Shown here: positions 1 to 9,399 of the stretch, one piece after another
Layout: each line of letters begins with the position of its first letter
How positions within the stretch are numbered: position 1 is the first letter of the stretch
Source of the DNA: Reyranella sp.
GTDB taxonomy: Bacteria; Pseudomonadota; Alphaproteobacteria; Reyranellales; Reyranellaceae
Length of the DNA stretch: 64,000 nt
Direction: 5' to 3'
NCBI RefSeq assembly: GCF_017305915.1
Contig: NZ_JAFKJN010000012.1
Span: 62,001-126,000 of the forward strand
Position numbers and translations under genes: made by a program
The notes under the pieces: model-generated
What the model saw: the letters and a program-made list of their open reading frames with translations, nothing else
The model's database searches: none
Told to the model about the DNA's origin: nothing

Positions 1-777
1 GCCGAACGCGATGATCGCCGCCAGCCCGTCGTTGTAGAGCATGAAGGCGATCAGATAGAGGAACGCATTGCGATGATGGCGCAGCTCGCGCAGCGTCGTC
101 AGCAGCGAGGCGCCACCCTGCCGCGCGCACTGCCAGAGCGACAGCGACCGCGTCTTGGCAAGGTCGGGGGTGAACAGGAACATCGGCAGCACGAACACGA
201 CCAGCCACAATGCCGAGGCCGGCCCCGTCGCGCGCTCGATGGCGTGACTGTCGCCGTTCCCCAGCACGGCCTGCGCGACCAGCACGATCGCCAAGGCGAT
301 CAGGCCGCCGATATAGCCCAGCCCCCAGGCGAAGCCGCTCAGCCGGCCCATGCGCTGCGGCCGTACGATGTCGGGGAGCTGCGCGTTGTTGAACACGATC
401 GACATCTCCGCGCCGATGGTGGCCAGCACGACCGCGAAGACGATCGGCCAGACCAGCTCGGGCCGGCCGGGATAGGCCCACCACAGCGGCACGCAGCCCA
501 GCACCACCAGGATCTGGAAGAAGAAGACATAAGGTTTGCGCCGGCCGCCGGCGTCGGCCATGGCGCCGAGGAACGGGCTCAGCACGGCGATGACGATGCC
601 GGAGGCCCATTGCGTCACCGCCCAGGTCGCCTGGCCCTTGACCGGGTCGGAGATCATCGTGGAAGCGACGTAGGGGCCGAAGATGAACGTCGTGACGACG
701 GTGAAGAACGGCTGGTTCGCCCAGTCGAACAGCGCCCAGCCGAAGCGGCCGAGCGGCAACGCCTCTTGCTTCTTCAT
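1..777 (-). CDS. MFS transporter, UMF1/Atg22-like family (C-terminus cut by window edge)
   Basis: This is an inner-membrane secondary transporter; the substrate is unknown. The minus strand stays open from an ATG at 777 to the window edge, giving 259 residues without a stop. It begins [20 protein letters not shown], a start typical of the UMF1 branch of the major facilitator superfamily. Several hydrophobic segments follow, as does the family-type stretch FLYLIAFMLYNDGL near residue 240. The start overlaps the stop of the upstream Nudix gene as ATGA, so the two are probably co-transcribed. About 40 percent of the usual 430-residue protein is missing on the left. Confidence 0.85.
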   Translation of the reverse strand, partial: MKKQEALPLGRFGWALFDWANQPFFTVVTTFIFGPYVASTMISDPVKGQATWAVTQWASGIVIAVLSPFLGAMADAGGRRKPYVFFFQILVVLGCVPLWWAYPGRPELVWPIVFAVVLATIGAEMSIVFNNAQLPDIVRPQRMGRLSGFAWGLGYIGGLIALAIVLVAQAVLGNGDSHAIERATGPASALWLVVFVLPMFLFTPDLAKTRSLSLWQCARQGGASLLTTLRELRHHRNAFLYLIAFMLYNDGLAAIIAFG

Positions 778-1214
778 CGGCCGGCTCGCTGCGCCAGTTG
801 CCGGACCGCGTCGCGATTGGTCGGCGAAAAGACCTTCTCCATCGCCTGCTGCCAGGGCAGCCAGAGCTGGGCGGCGTGCTCGGCGGGATCGAGCGTGGCG
901 ACGGTGACCTCGGGCACCAGGAATCCGTACACGTGCTCGGTGTTGTGCGTCACGTCCGGCGCGTAGCGGGCCCGCCATTGCGGCCAGATCTCGTAGCGGT
1001 TGGTCAGCCGCCAGTCGGTGAGCGTACCTGCAGAAAGGCCGGTTTCCTCGAGCAATTCCCGGCGCGCCGTCGCCTCGAGGTCGGGGTCGTCCGGCTCGCG
1101 CGAGCCGGTCACCGACTGCCAGAAGCCGGGATTGGCCGCACGTTCGATCAGGAGCACGTCCAGTGCGGCGGTATGGACCACGACCAGCACCGATTCGGGG
1201 AGCTTGAACGCCAT
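774..1214 (-). CDS. nudB: Nudix hydrolase, dihydroneopterin triphosphate diphosphatase type
   Basis: The likely role is hydrolysis of dihydroneopterin triphosphate to the monophosphate in folate synthesis. The protein (146 residues from ATG 1214) matches the E. coli NudB pattern: LPESVLVVV at the start, [10 protein letters not shown], and [11 protein letters not shown] near the C-terminus. The Nudix helix reads [10 protein letters not shown]. The loop between its first Gly and the REL motif looks one residue longer than the canonical spacing. An ATG at 1226 is also in frame. I chose 1214 because it puts [10 protein letters not shown] at the usual N-terminus. It is divergent from dapD, with 44 bp between the starts. 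Confidence 0.85.
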   Translation of the reverse strand: MAFKLPESVLVVVHTAALDVLLIERAANPGFWQSVTGSREPDDPDLEATARRELLEETGLSAGTLTDWRLTNRYEIWPQWRARYAPDVTHNTEHVYGFLVPEVTVATLDPAEHAAQLWLPWQQAMEKVFSPTNRDAVRQLAQRAGR

Positions 1215-1258
1215 TGGGCCCAACATATAAGGTCCGCCGGCCTATTTTGAGGGGACAA

Positions 1259-2098
<840 letters not shown>

Positions 2099-2157
2099 AG
2101 ATCCCTCGGCTTCGCCTCGGGATGACAGCTGTCATCCCGAGCGCATCGAGGGATCTT
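2099..2157. repeat. Palindromic repeat (GGGATGACA type) between convergent genes
   Basis: This is an almost perfect inverted repeat: AAGATCCCTCG and CTCGGGATGACAG on the left pair with CTGTCATCCCGAG and CGAGGGATCTT on the right. It sits between the ends of convergent dapD and the NTF2-like gene, where it could act as a bidirectional terminator. A second copy of the family lies at 6394-6466 and a half-copy with the related sequence TGTCATCCTGAGCGAAGGA at 28552. Confidence 0.8.
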
Positions 2158-2162
2158 CCCAA

Positions 2163-2630
2163 TCACTCCGTGTGGCGCTGCCACTCCGGCCGGGCTTTGA
2201 TCTGCGCCGCTTCCTTGGCGAGGATCCTGGCCACGCGCTCGGGTGCGAAGCCGATGTCGAGCAGGCCGATCGCCGCGTTGGCGACCTCGCGGTACTCGGC
2301 GATCTTGCCGTCGCTGAGCCGCAGGATCGATACGCCGTCGAAGCCGACCCGCTTGCCCTGCGCCTCGGGCAGGGTCGAGACGTAGCTGAAGGTGTAATAG
2401 GCGTAGAGCATCGTGCCGTCGCTGACCGGCCGGAACATCTCCCAGCGGAAGTCGCGTGCGGTGCGGTGGAACCAGTCGTCGATCATCTCGGCGATCTTCT
2501 CGCGGCCCTTGAAGGCGCCATAGAACACGTCGTGATAGACGCCGTCCTCGGTGAACAAGGCCGCGAACCGCTTGCCGTCGCGGTGCTCGACCGCCGAGGT
2601 GAACTCCTTGAGCAACTCCGTGGCGTTCAT
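2163..2630 (-). CDS. SnoaL-like / NTF2-like nuclear transport factor 2 family protein
   Basis: A 155-residue alpha+beta-barrel protein of unknown substrate. It begins MNATELLKEFTSAVEHRDGK, with the typical pattern ALFTEDGVYHDVFYGAFKGR of SnoaL-like folds (an Asp and a His in the pocket), then strands ending in VSILRLSDGKIAEYREVAN. Such proteins act as small-molecule isomerases, hydrolases or binding proteins; nothing here fixes which. The start follows GGAGACC. It is convergent with dapD across a palindromic repeat and is not obviously in an operon. Confidence 0.75.
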   Translation of the reverse strand: MNATELLKEFTSAVEHRDGKRFAALFTEDGVYHDVFYGAFKGREKIAEMIDDWFHRTARDFRWEMFRPVSDGTMLYAYYTFSYVSTLPEAQGKRVGFDGVSILRLSDGKIAEYREVANAAIGLLDIGFAPERVARILAKEAAQIKARPEWQRHTE

Positions 2631-2725
2631 CGGTCTCCTCCAGCCCGCATTCTATCGCGCACGCCCGCCATTTTGCAGCCGGAGGTTGTCGCGGCGGCGG
2701 GTGCCGCGCCCTATAGTCGCCCGGA

Positions 2726-3211
2726 ATGCCCATCGCCGCGAAGCGACACCGGTCGAAGCGCCCGATGGCCATATTCGCTGCGGTATCCGCGGGCGTGCTG
2801 GCCATCGTCGCCACGACCGGATGCGCCTGGCTGCTGTTCGGGCCGTGCGGCATGTATGGCTGCCCGACCATCCGGGTCACGAGCCTGCCGCCGCGCGACA
2901 ATCCGCTGGCGCGGGCCTTGTCGACGCCCACCGACCGGGAGCGCGTCGACTCGATCCCGAGCGCCGTCGTCAACGCCCAGTCCGGGATGCCGGCCAGTAC
3001 AGCCTGCGCAGAGGCCGCCGTCGCCGGCTGCCGCTACAGCATCCCGTTGCAGACGAAGCGGGTGCATGTCGGCATGAATGAACTTGTGGGCTGCTCTTTC
3101 CTCGACGTCGCCGTCGAGGCCCGCACCCGCGGCGGCCCGAGGATCGCCAGCCTGGGATACCGGCCCATGACCTGCCCGGCGGCAATTCCGTCCGACCGAC
3201 CTGCAGAGTAG
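2726..3211 (+). CDS. Hypothetical protein with N-terminal membrane segment or signal
   Basis: I do not recognise this 161-residue protein. A basic N-terminus (AAKRHRSKR) is followed by a hydrophobic stretch at about residues 13-38 that contains ATTGCAW, a weak lipobox-like site. The remainder has several cysteines (GPCGMYGCP, STACAEAAVAGCRY, VGCSFLDV) as expected of an exported, disulfide-bonded protein. It lies 32 bp before lemA on the same strand. Conceptual translation and codon use look gene-like, but there is no family to support it. Confidence 0.45.
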   Translation: MPIAAKRHRSKRPMAIFAAVSAGVLAIVATTGCAWLLFGPCGMYGCPTIRVTSLPPRDNPLARALSTPTDRERVDSIPSAVVNAQSGMPASTACAEAAVAGCRYSIPLQTKRVHVGMNELVGCSFLDVAVEARTRGGPRIASLGYRPMTCPAAIPSDRPAE

Positions 3212-3243
3212 ACTCCCCGGCCCTGCAGCAAGGAGCCGTCGGC

Positions 3244-3801
3244 ATGACTTTCTGGATCGTCCTCGGCATCGTCGTCCTGATCGCGCTCTGGCTGATCATG
3301 ATCTACAACGGCCTGGTCGGCGGCCGCACCCAGGCGCAAACGGCGTGGAGCCAGATCGACGTGCAGCTCAAGCGCCGACACGATCTCATTCCCAACCTGG
3401 TGCAGGTCGTGAAGGACGCCATGGGCTACGAGCAGGAGACGCTCACCAAGGTGATCCAGGCGCGCAACGCGGCGGTGGCGGCGAATGCCGCCGGCCCGGC
3501 CCAGGCCGCACCGGCCGAGGCAGCACTCACCCTGGCGACGCGCGGCCTGCTCGGGCTGGTCGAAAGCTATCCGCAGCTCAAGGCCAACGACAACGTCAAG
3601 CAGCTCCAGGAGGAGCTCACCACCACCGAGAACAAGATCGCTTTCTCGCGCCAGTTCTACAACGACTCGGTCGCCTCCTATAACGTGCGCCGCCAGAGCT
3701 TCCCCGCGGTGCTGGCCGCGGGCTCGCTCGGCTTCGGCCGGATGGAGCTGTTCAACATGCCGGAGAGCGAGCGCGAGGTGCCGAAGGTCGCCCTGCGCTA
3801 G
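3244..3801 (+). CDS. lemA: LemA family protein
   Basis: A 185-residue membrane-anchored protein. It has one N-terminal transmembrane helix (residues 3-21) and then a long helical domain with the LemA signature: AWSQIDVQLKRRHDLIPNLV, ENKIAFSRQFYNDSVASYN and a final FPAVLAA segment. LemA proteins are commonly encoded next to M48 peptidases and are thought to work with envelope proteolysis; the biochemical role is not settled. Here the gene is followed 3 bp later by an HtpX-like protease, the same pairing. Confidence 0.95.
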   Translation: MTFWIVLGIVVLIALWLIMIYNGLVGGRTQAQTAWSQIDVQLKRRHDLIPNLVQVVKDAMGYEQETLTKVIQARNAAVAANAAGPAQAAPAEAALTLATRGLLGLVESYPQLKANDNVKQLQEELTTTENKIAFSRQFYNDSVASYNVRRQSFPAVLAAGSLGFGRMELFNMPESEREVPKVALR

Positions 3802-3804
3802 GCG

Positions 3805-4758
3805 ATGGCCACCACCAATTTCGTCGCGGCGCAGCAGGCCAATCGCCGCAACACGATGCTGCTGCTGACCGGGCTGACCGTGCTCGCCGCCCTGTTCGGC
3901 TACCTGATCGGCTGGGTCCTGCAGAGCCAGGCGACCGACGATGTCGCCCCCGTCAGCAGCTTCGGCGTGACGGCCGCAGGGGCCCTGGCGGCGGCGAGCA
4001 TCGGCTGGAGCCTGCTGTCGCTCGCCTTCGGCAGCCGCCTGGTCAACGCCATGGCCGAGGCCCGCGAGATCGCCAAGGACGACGCGCCGCAGCTCTTCAA
4101 CGTCGTCGAGGAGATGTCGATCGCCGCCGGCGTGCCGATGCCCAGGGTGCGCATCATGGAGACCGAGGCGCTCAATGCCTTCGCAACCGGAACCTCGACG
4201 TCGAATGCCTCGATCGCCGTGACCCGCGGCCTCCTCGACCAACTCAATCGCGACGAGCTGCAGGGCGTGGTCGCGCACGAGATGGCGCACATCGCCAACC
4301 TCGACACCCGCTACATGACGGTGGTGGGCGTCACCGTCGGCCTGATCGCCCTGATCGCCGACATGACCCTGCGGGGGCTGCGGTGGGGCAGCTTCAGCAG
4401 CTCGCGCAGCAGCAGCGACCGGAAGAGCAGCGGCGCCGGCATCCTGGTGATCGTGCTGCTCGTCGTGGCGATCGTCGCGCCGATCGCCGCCAAGGCGGTG
4501 CAGATGGCGGTGTCGCGCCAGCGCGAGTACCTGGCCGACGCGACCTCGGTCCAGTTCACGCGCAATCCCAACGGCCTGATCGCCGCGCTGACCAAGCTCG
4601 CGGCCGCCGCCGCGCCCTTTCCCGGAGTGAGCCGTGCGACCCAGCACCTGTTCATCGTCAACCCGATCCAGACCTTCACCGCCCAATCCTCGGCGCTCAT
4701 GGCGACGCATCCCGACATCGCCGATCGCATCGCTCGCCTGCGCAATCTGGGCGGCTAG
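3805..4758 (+). CDS. M48 family zinc metalloprotease, HtpX-like
   Basis: A 317-residue integral membrane protease. Two transmembrane segments lie at about residues 17-40 and 52-75, a zinc-binding HEMAH is at 158-162, and a downstream REYLADA supplies the third ligand. Two more hydrophobic segments sit at about 170-190 and 213-233. M48B enzymes of this type degrade or clip misfolded membrane proteins. It lies directly after lemA and 4 bp before a glycerophosphodiester phosphodiesterase, so the three probably share a transcript. It carries a Ser-rich linker around residues 193-208. Confidence 0.92.
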   Translation: MATTNFVAAQQANRRNTMLLLTGLTVLAALFGYLIGWVLQSQATDDVAPVSSFGVTAAGALAAASIGWSLLSLAFGSRLVNAMAEAREIAKDDAPQLFNVVEEMSIAAGVPMPRVRIMETEALNAFATGTSTSNASIAVTRGLLDQLNRDELQGVVAHEMAHIANLDTRYMTVVGVTVGLIALIADMTLRGLRWGSFSSSRSSSDRKSSGAGILVIVLLVVAIVAPIAAKAVQMAVSRQREYLADATSVQFTRNPNGLIAALTKLAAAAAPFPGVSRATQHLFIVNPIQTFTAQSSALMATHPDIADRIARLRNLGG

Positions 4759-4762
4759 CGCC

Positions 4763-5665
4763 ATGGTCGCCGCGGCCTTCGACCTGCAGGCGCATCGCGG
4801 CGGTCGGGGTCTCGCGCCCGAAAACACGCTCGCCGCCTTCCGCCAGGCCATCGCGCTCGGCGTCACGACGCTCGAGTTGGACCTCGCCATCACGCAGGAC
4901 GATGTCGTGGTGGTCAGCCACGAACCCCGGCTCAATCCCGATCTGGCGCGCCTCGACGGCCAGTGGCTGCAGGGCATCGGGCCGACCATCCGCTCGCTGC
5001 CGCTGGCGGAGCTGAAGCGCTACGACATCGGCCGGCTCAATCCGGCCTCGGCCTATGGCCGCCAGTTCCCGCTGCAGCGGCCGGCCGACGGCGAGCGCTT
5101 TCCGACGCTGGCCGAGGTCTATGCGATCGCGCCCGCGCCGATGCGCTTCAACATCGAGACCAAGATCGACCCGACCCGACCCGGCAACACCGTCGATCCG
5201 GTCACCTTCGTGCGCCTCGCGGTCGAGCAGGTGAAGGCCGCCAAAGCGGCCGACCGGACCATGATCCAGTCCTTCGATTGGCGCACGTTGCATGAAGTTC
5301 GCAAGATGGCACCCAAGATCGCGACCGCCTGCCTGACTATCGAGACGGCCAACAGCAACACCATCCGGCGCAACGATGCCGTGCCCTCGCCGTGGCTGGG
5401 CGGCCTCGACCTCAAGGCCCATGGCGGCTCGGTGCCGCGGCTCGCTCGGGCGGCGGGCTGTGCCGTGTGGTCGCCGTTCTGGCGCAACCTCACGCCCGAG
5501 ACCTTGGCCGAGTCCCACAAGCTCGGCCTGAAGGTCATTCCCTGGACGGTCAACGAACCGGCCGACATGGCCCGGCTGATCGATCGCAAAGTTGACGGCC
5601 TGATCACCGATTACCCCGAGCAGGGCCTGGCGATCCTCGCGGAAAAAGGCCTGAAAACCCGCTAA
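4763..5665 (+). CDS. Glycerophosphodiester phosphodiesterase
   Basis: Hydrolyses glycerophosphodiesters to glycerol 3-phosphate and an alcohol. The 300-residue product opens with the catalytic HR pair (AHRGGRGLAPENT, residues 11-12). It also shows metal ligands E38 and D40 in ELDLAITQDD and the second catalytic histidine in SHEP (H53). The C-terminal IPWTVNEPADMARLIDRKVDGLITDYP is typical of the GDPD TIM barrel. There is no signal peptide, so it is probably cytoplasmic. The ATG at 4763 lies 2 bp after the protease stop. Confidence 0.92.
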   Translation: MVAAAFDLQAHRGGRGLAPENTLAAFRQAIALGVTTLELDLAITQDDVVVVSHEPRLNPDLARLDGQWLQGIGPTIRSLPLAELKRYDIGRLNPASAYGRQFPLQRPADGERFPTLAEVYAIAPAPMRFNIETKIDPTRPGNTVDPVTFVRLAVEQVKAAKAADRTMIQSFDWRTLHEVRKMAPKIATACLTIETANSNTIRRNDAVPSPWLGGLDLKAHGGSVPRLARAAGCAVWSPFWRNLTPETLAESHKLGLKVIPWTVNEPADMARLIDRKVDGLITDYPEQGLAILAEKGLKTR

Positions 5666-5669
5666 TTCA

Positions 5670-5700
5670 TTGACTCCGGCGGCTCGGTGTTCTGTATACA
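5670..5700 (+). promoter_or_regulatory. Promoter with palindromic operator before the GntR regulator
   Basis: A candidate -35 TTGACT (5670-5675) is separated by 17 bp from TGTATA, which lies inside the palindrome TGTATACA (5693-5700), just upstream of the GntR-family start at 5710. GntR proteins bind short palindromes of this kind, so the layout suggests autorepression. The regulator's target is inferred, not shown. Confidence 0.45.
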
Positions 5701-5709
5701 GACCCCACC

Positions 5710-6381
5710 ATGCGCGCCTTCCTCCCCGAACCCGATCTCAGCGAACGCATCCACGACGCCGTCCTCGAAGCCATCTGCTCCGGCGAGCTCAAAGCCGGCA
5801 CGCGGCTCACCCAGGAAGAGCTCGCCAACAAATTCGGCGTCAGCCGACAACCGGTGCTGCAGGCGATGATGCTGCTGCGGCGCGAGGGTTTTCTTATCGA
5901 AGCCGGCCGCAAGGGCGTGCAGGTGGCGCCGCTCGACATGCAACAGGTGCGGAACCTCTACGTCGTGCGCGCCGCGCTCGACGGCGCTGCAGCGCGGCTC
6001 GCCGCCGCGAACTACACGCGCGAGCTCGCGCATCGCGGCCGGCTGCTGCTCGATGTCGGTCGCCGCGCCGCCGCCAGCAACAACGTGCCGGCCTCCATCG
6101 AGGCGGATATCGATTTCCATCTCTTCATCTACGAGGCGTCGGGCAATCCGCTGATCGGCGAGACCGCGCAGCCGCATTGGCAGCACCTGCGGCGCGTGAT
6201 GGCGGCGGCGCTGAGCGAAGGCGACCTGCGCGTCAGCGTGTGGGACGAGCACGAAGGCATCTTGCGCGCATTGGAAGCGGGCCAGGTCGAAGAGGCCGAG
6301 GCGCTCTGCCGCGGCCATGCCGAGCAGATGGCCGACATCCTGACCGGCCGACTCAAGGTCGTGATCTCGCGGGCAGCCTGA
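5710..6381 (+). CDS. GntR family transcriptional regulator, FadR subfamily (FCD domain)
   Basis: A 223-residue regulator. The winged helix at about residues 10-72 (AGTRLTQEELANKFGVSRQP, then LLRREGFL) is followed by an all-helical FCD ligand-binding domain (about 78-215). Likely metal-binding histidines are in DIDFHLFIYEASGNP, LRR and CRGHAEQM. FadR-type GntR proteins usually repress an adjacent catabolic operon and release it on binding an organic acid. The next two genes, a PhyH dioxygenase and a SAF oxidoreductase, are the natural targets. Confidence 0.92.
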   Translation: MRAFLPEPDLSERIHDAVLEAICSGELKAGTRLTQEELANKFGVSRQPVLQAMMLLRREGFLIEAGRKGVQVAPLDMQQVRNLYVVRAALDGAAARLAAANYTRELAHRGRLLLDVGRRAAASNNVPASIEADIDFHLFIYEASGNPLIGETAQPHWQHLRRVMAAALSEGDLRVSVWDEHEGILRALEAGQVEEAEALCRGHAEQMADILTGRLKVVISRAA

Positions 6382-6393
6382 TGCGCATGATTC

Positions 6394-6466
6394 GTGTCAT
6401 CCCGAGCGAAGCGAGGGATCTATGTTGGTGGCCTCATAGATTCCTCGCTTCGCTCGGAATGACACC
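6394..6466. repeat. Palindromic repeat (GTGTCATTCCGAGCGAAGCGAGG type)
   Basis: GTGTCATCCCGAGCGAAGCG on the left pairs with CGCTTCGCTCGGAATGACAC on the right around a loop of about 33 bases. It is the same family as the element at 2099-2157. It lies between the GntR gene and the co-directional PhyH gene and might attenuate read-through. Confidence 0.8.
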
Positions 6467-6479
6467 GTAGGAGGCAACG

Positions 6480-7280
6480 ATGAAGCTCACCAAGGAACAG
6501 CTCCGGCAGTTCGACGAGGAGGGTTACCTCTTCTTCCCCGACTACTTCTCGCCGGAAGAGACCGAGATCCTGAAGAGCGAGATCCCCGGCGTGTTCCAGC
6601 AGCGCCGCGAGGAGAACGTGCGCGAGAAGACCGGCGACGTGGTGCGCACCGCCTTTGCCGTGCATACCTATCACCCGGTGTTCGAGGCGTTGATCCACCA
6701 CCCGCGCTTCGTCGAGCCGGCCGAGCAGCTCCTGCGCGACAAGACATACATCCACCAGTTCAAGATCAACGGAAAGGCCGCGTTCGACGGCGACGTCTGG
6801 CAGTGGCACCAGGACTACGGCACCTGGAAGGCCGACGACGACATGCCCGAGGCGCGCGCCATGAACCTCGCGGTGTTCGTCGACGAGGTGAACGAGTTCA
6901 ACGGCCCGCTGTGGTTCATCCCGAAAAGCCACAGGAAGGGCGCGATCGAGGCCAAGCACGACCTCACCACGACGTCCTATCCGCTGTGGGTGATCGACAA
7001 CGACACCATCGCCAAGCTGGTCAATCAGGGCGGCATCGTCGCGCCCAAGGGCGGGCCGGGCTCGGCGATCTTCTTCCACGGCACGCTGGTGCATGGCAGC
7101 CCGCCCAATATGTCGCCGTGGGACCGCCAGATCATCTACGTGACCTACAACGCCGTCTCGAACGCGATCCGCCGCTACAAGCGGCCGGCCTACATCGCGC
7201 ATCGCGACTTCACGCCGATCGACGCCTGGCAGGACGATGCCGTGGCGCAGGCCGCGCGCCGCAAGGCCGCCGCGGAATAA
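6480..7280 (+). CDS. Phytanoyl-CoA dioxygenase (PhyH) family protein
   Basis: A 266-residue Fe(II)/2-oxoglutarate-dependent oxygenase. The facial triad is visible as WHQDYGTW (HxD) and the distal HGTLVHGSPPN histidine. The C-terminal RPAYIAHRDFTPI is typical of the ectoine-hydroxylase-like branch of PhyH. The substrate is unknown. It is preceded by GGAGG and followed 19 bp later by a SAF-domain oxidoreductase, with a GntR regulator upstream. This points to oxidation of a small organic compound in a catabolic unit. Confidence 0.9.
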   Translation: MKLTKEQLRQFDEEGYLFFPDYFSPEETEILKSEIPGVFQQRREENVREKTGDVVRTAFAVHTYHPVFEALIHHPRFVEPAEQLLRDKTYIHQFKINGKAAFDGDVWQWHQDYGTWKADDDMPEARAMNLAVFVDEVNEFNGPLWFIPKSHRKGAIEAKHDLTTTSYPLWVIDNDTIAKLVNQGGIVAPKGGPGSAIFFHGTLVHGSPPNMSPWDRQIIYVTYNAVSNAIRRYKRPAYIAHRDFTPIDAWQDDAVAQAARRKAAAE

Positions 7281-7299
7281 CAACCCTTCGGAGGAAACG

Positions 7300-8661
7300 A
7301 TGAACCTGCATCGCATGCTGCTGGAGCGCGCGGCCCAGAACAAGCCACTGCGCATCGGCCTGATCGGCGCCGGCAAGTTCGGCGCCATGTATCTCAGCCA
7401 GATCCCGACCACGCCGGGCATCCATCTGCTGGGCATCGCCGATCTCTCGCCGACGCGTGCCAAGGAGAACCTGGCGCGGCTCGGCTGGAAGCCCGAGGTC
7501 ACGGCGGCCGGTTCGTTCGCCGAGGCGAAGGCGCACGGCAACACCTTCCTGACCGACGACTGGCGGGCGCTGGTCGCTCATCCCGAGATCGACGTCGTGG
7601 TCGAATCGACCGGCGATCCGATCGCCGCGGTCGAGCATGCGCTCGAAGCCTTCCGCAACGGCAAGAGCGTGGTGATGGTGACGGTCGAGGCCGACGCTTT
7701 CTGCGGGCCCCTGCTGGCGCGACGCGCGGCCGAGGCCGGCGTGATCTACAGCCTCGCCTATGGCGACCAGCCGGCGCTGATCTGCGAACTGGTCGATTGG
7801 GCGCGCGCCTCAGGCTTCTCGGTGACGGCGGCGGGCCGCGGCCACAAATGGCTGCCGCACTACGCGCAGTCGACGCCGGAGACGGTCTGGAAGTACTGGG
7901 GCCTCAACGAGGAGCAGGCCAAGCGCGGCGGCCTCAATCCCAAGATGTTCAACAGCTTCCTCGACGGCTCCAAGCCTGCGATCGAATCGACGGCCGTGTC
8001 CAACGCCACCGGCCTGACGCCGGCGCCGGACGGTCTCGCCTTCCCGCCCTGCTCGGTCGAGGACCTGCCGTTCGTGATGCGCCCGGCCTCCGAGGGCGGC
8101 CACCTGCATCACAAGGGCCAGGTCGAGGTCGCGTCGTCGCTGGAGCGCGACGGCCGCGCCATCCCCTACGAGATCCGCAAGGGCGTGTGGGTCGTGTTCG
8201 AGGCCTCCACCGAGTACCAGAAGAACTGCTTCGAGGAGTACATGCTGCAGACCGACCCGAGCGGCCGGCACTCGGTGATGTACAAGCGCTGGCACCTGAT
8301 CGGGCTCGAGGTCGGCATCTCGGTCGCCTCGGTCGGCCTGCGCAAGGAGCCGACCGGCTGCCCGATCGGCTTCCATGCCGACGTGATCGCGACCGCCAAG
8401 CGCGACCTCAAGGCGGGCGAGATGCTCGACGGCGAGGGCGGCTACACCGTCTACGGCAAGCTGTTCCCGGCCGAGAAGTCGACCGGCCTCGGCAGCCTGC
8501 CGCTCGGCCTCGCCCACAACGTCAAGCTTCTGAAGCCGATCAAGGCCGGCCAGTCGCTGACCTATGCCGACGTGGCAATGGACGAGAGCCTGACCGCGGT
8601 GAAGCTGCGCCGCGAGATGGAGCAGGCCTTCTCACCGGCGGCGAAGATCGCGGCGCAGTAA
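7300..8661 (+). CDS. NAD(P)-binding oxidoreductase with C-terminal SAF domain (homoserine-dehydrogenase-like)
   Basis: A 453-residue cytoplasmic enzyme. A Rossmann motif, LRIGLIGAGKFGAMYLSQI, starts at residue 17. The dehydrogenase core includes VVVESTGDP and FPPCSVEDLP. The SAF-like C-terminal domain includes VIATAKRDLKAGEMLDGEGG and VKLLKPIKAGQSLTYADV. Proteins of this build occur in sugar-acid catabolic clusters of proteobacteria. The exact substrate cannot be read from the sequence. The start follows TTCGGAGGAAACG. It shares an operon with the PhyH gene. Confidence 0.85.
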   Translation: MNLHRMLLERAAQNKPLRIGLIGAGKFGAMYLSQIPTTPGIHLLGIADLSPTRAKENLARLGWKPEVTAAGSFAEAKAHGNTFLTDDWRALVAHPEIDVVVESTGDPIAAVEHALEAFRNGKSVVMVTVEADAFCGPLLARRAAEAGVIYSLAYGDQPALICELVDWARASGFSVTAAGRGHKWLPHYAQSTPETVWKYWGLNEEQAKRGGLNPKMFNSFLDGSKPAIESTAVSNATGLTPAPDGLAFPPCSVEDLPFVMRPASEGGHLHHKGQVEVASSLERDGRAIPYEIRKGVWVVFEASTEYQKNCFEEYMLQTDPSGRHSVMYKRWHLIGLEVGISVASVGLRKEPTGCPIGFHADVIATAKRDLKAGEMLDGEGGYTVYGKLFPAEKSTGLGSLPLGLAHNVKLLKPIKAGQSLTYADVAMDESLTAVKLRREMEQAFSPAAKIAAQ

Positions 8662-8676
8662 CTGTCTCGCCGCAGG

Positions 8677-9216
8677 CTACTGCAGCACCAGCCGCGGCGC
8701 GCAGCGCTCGTTCCAGAGCCCGGCGAAGTCGCGGCATTCGCCCGGCGACCAGGCCGAGACCGGACCGCATTCCAGGACGGCGGTCCGCTGGGCCGAGGTG
8801 ATGACCAGCGGCTCGCGGCCGGCGATCGAGAGGTTGCAGCGCGACACGGGGATGCGGCTCCGCACCTCGCCCTTGACCACCAAGTAGATGAAGGTGAGAT
8901 CGGCGCCGTCGGCCGAGAGGTCGGCGCGCATCGTCGACAAGGCGCTCTTCGACAGGTCGAGATCGGGGCGCAGTGTCGTGGCCGACGGCCCCATCGTGAA
9001 TACGATCGACTCGCCGGCATGCAAGCGCGGCAAGGTCACCGGCCGCCGGCCGGCCGGCTCGAGTTCCCGCGACCGCTGGTGAAGCCCGTCGAGGAAGTCG
9101 GAGAGAACCGGGGTCTTCTCCCGGATGAGCAACGGCACGACGAACCACGCCAGCAGGGCGGCGAAGCCGATCGCCAGCAGGAGGAACGTCGCAGGCTTGC
9201 TCGGAAGTCCGGCCAA
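8677..9216 (-). CDS. Hypothetical membrane-anchored protein
   Basis: An unrecognised 179-residue protein. It has an N-terminal hydrophobic helix (about residues 9-31) and then a predicted periplasmic domain with the segments VTLPRLHAGESIVFTMGP and SRIPVSRCNLSIAGREP and three further cysteines. The start codon is TTG. It is convergent with the SAF oxidoreductase, 15 bp away. The region upstream holds gene remnants, so this gene may stand alone. Confidence 0.6.
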   Translation of the reverse strand: MAGLPSKPATFLLLAIGFAALLAWFVVPLLIREKTPVLSDFLDGLHQRSRELEPAGRRPVTLPRLHAGESIVFTMGPSATTLRPDLDLSKSALSTMRADLSADGADLTFIYLVVKGEVRSRIPVSRCNLSIAGREPLVITSAQRTAVLECGPVSAWSPGECRDFAGLWNERCAPRLVLQ

Positions 9217-9256
9217 AGGCTCGCCTCCGCAGGCGAGCCTAGCACGGCGTCTCGGG

Positions 9257-9399
9257 TCAGGCCGACGTCATGACCCCGACCAGGGCCGTGTAGGCCTCGG
9301 TCCGACCGGAACATAGTGGTCGGCGGTGACGCCGTAGCCCTTGTGGCGGCGCCCAGCATCGCCATCAGCTTCTTCTTCTGCTCGCCGAGATCGAAGCCG
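9257..9399 (-). pseudogene. Remnant of a globin-like gene
   Basis: Read on the minus strand in shifting frames, the stretch gives FDLGEQKKKLMAMLGAA, then KGYGVTADHYVPV, then TEAYTALVGVMTSA followed by a stop. These three blocks match, in order, the proximal, F-helix/haem-pocket and C-terminal parts of bacterial single-domain globins. The intervening segments are deleted and at least two frame changes are needed. The identification rests on my recognition of the globin pattern. Just to the right, 9398-9469 on the plus strand encodes another short tail, PIVWVTDAEWKTVAANW, of an unknown gene. The whole gap 9217-9473 therefore looks like a decayed junction. Confidence 0.5.

Noticed and set aside
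73..966. Plus-strand open frame of nearly 300 codons over the transporter and Nudix genes
   Set aside because: Arg/Gln/His-rich composition typical of an antisense frame; both genes on the other strand have clear family motifs.
2725..2973. Minus-strand frame upstream of the NTF2-like gene as an N-terminal extension
   Set aside because: A clear ATG with GGAGACC upstream marks 2630 as the start, and the longer frame is in a different register.
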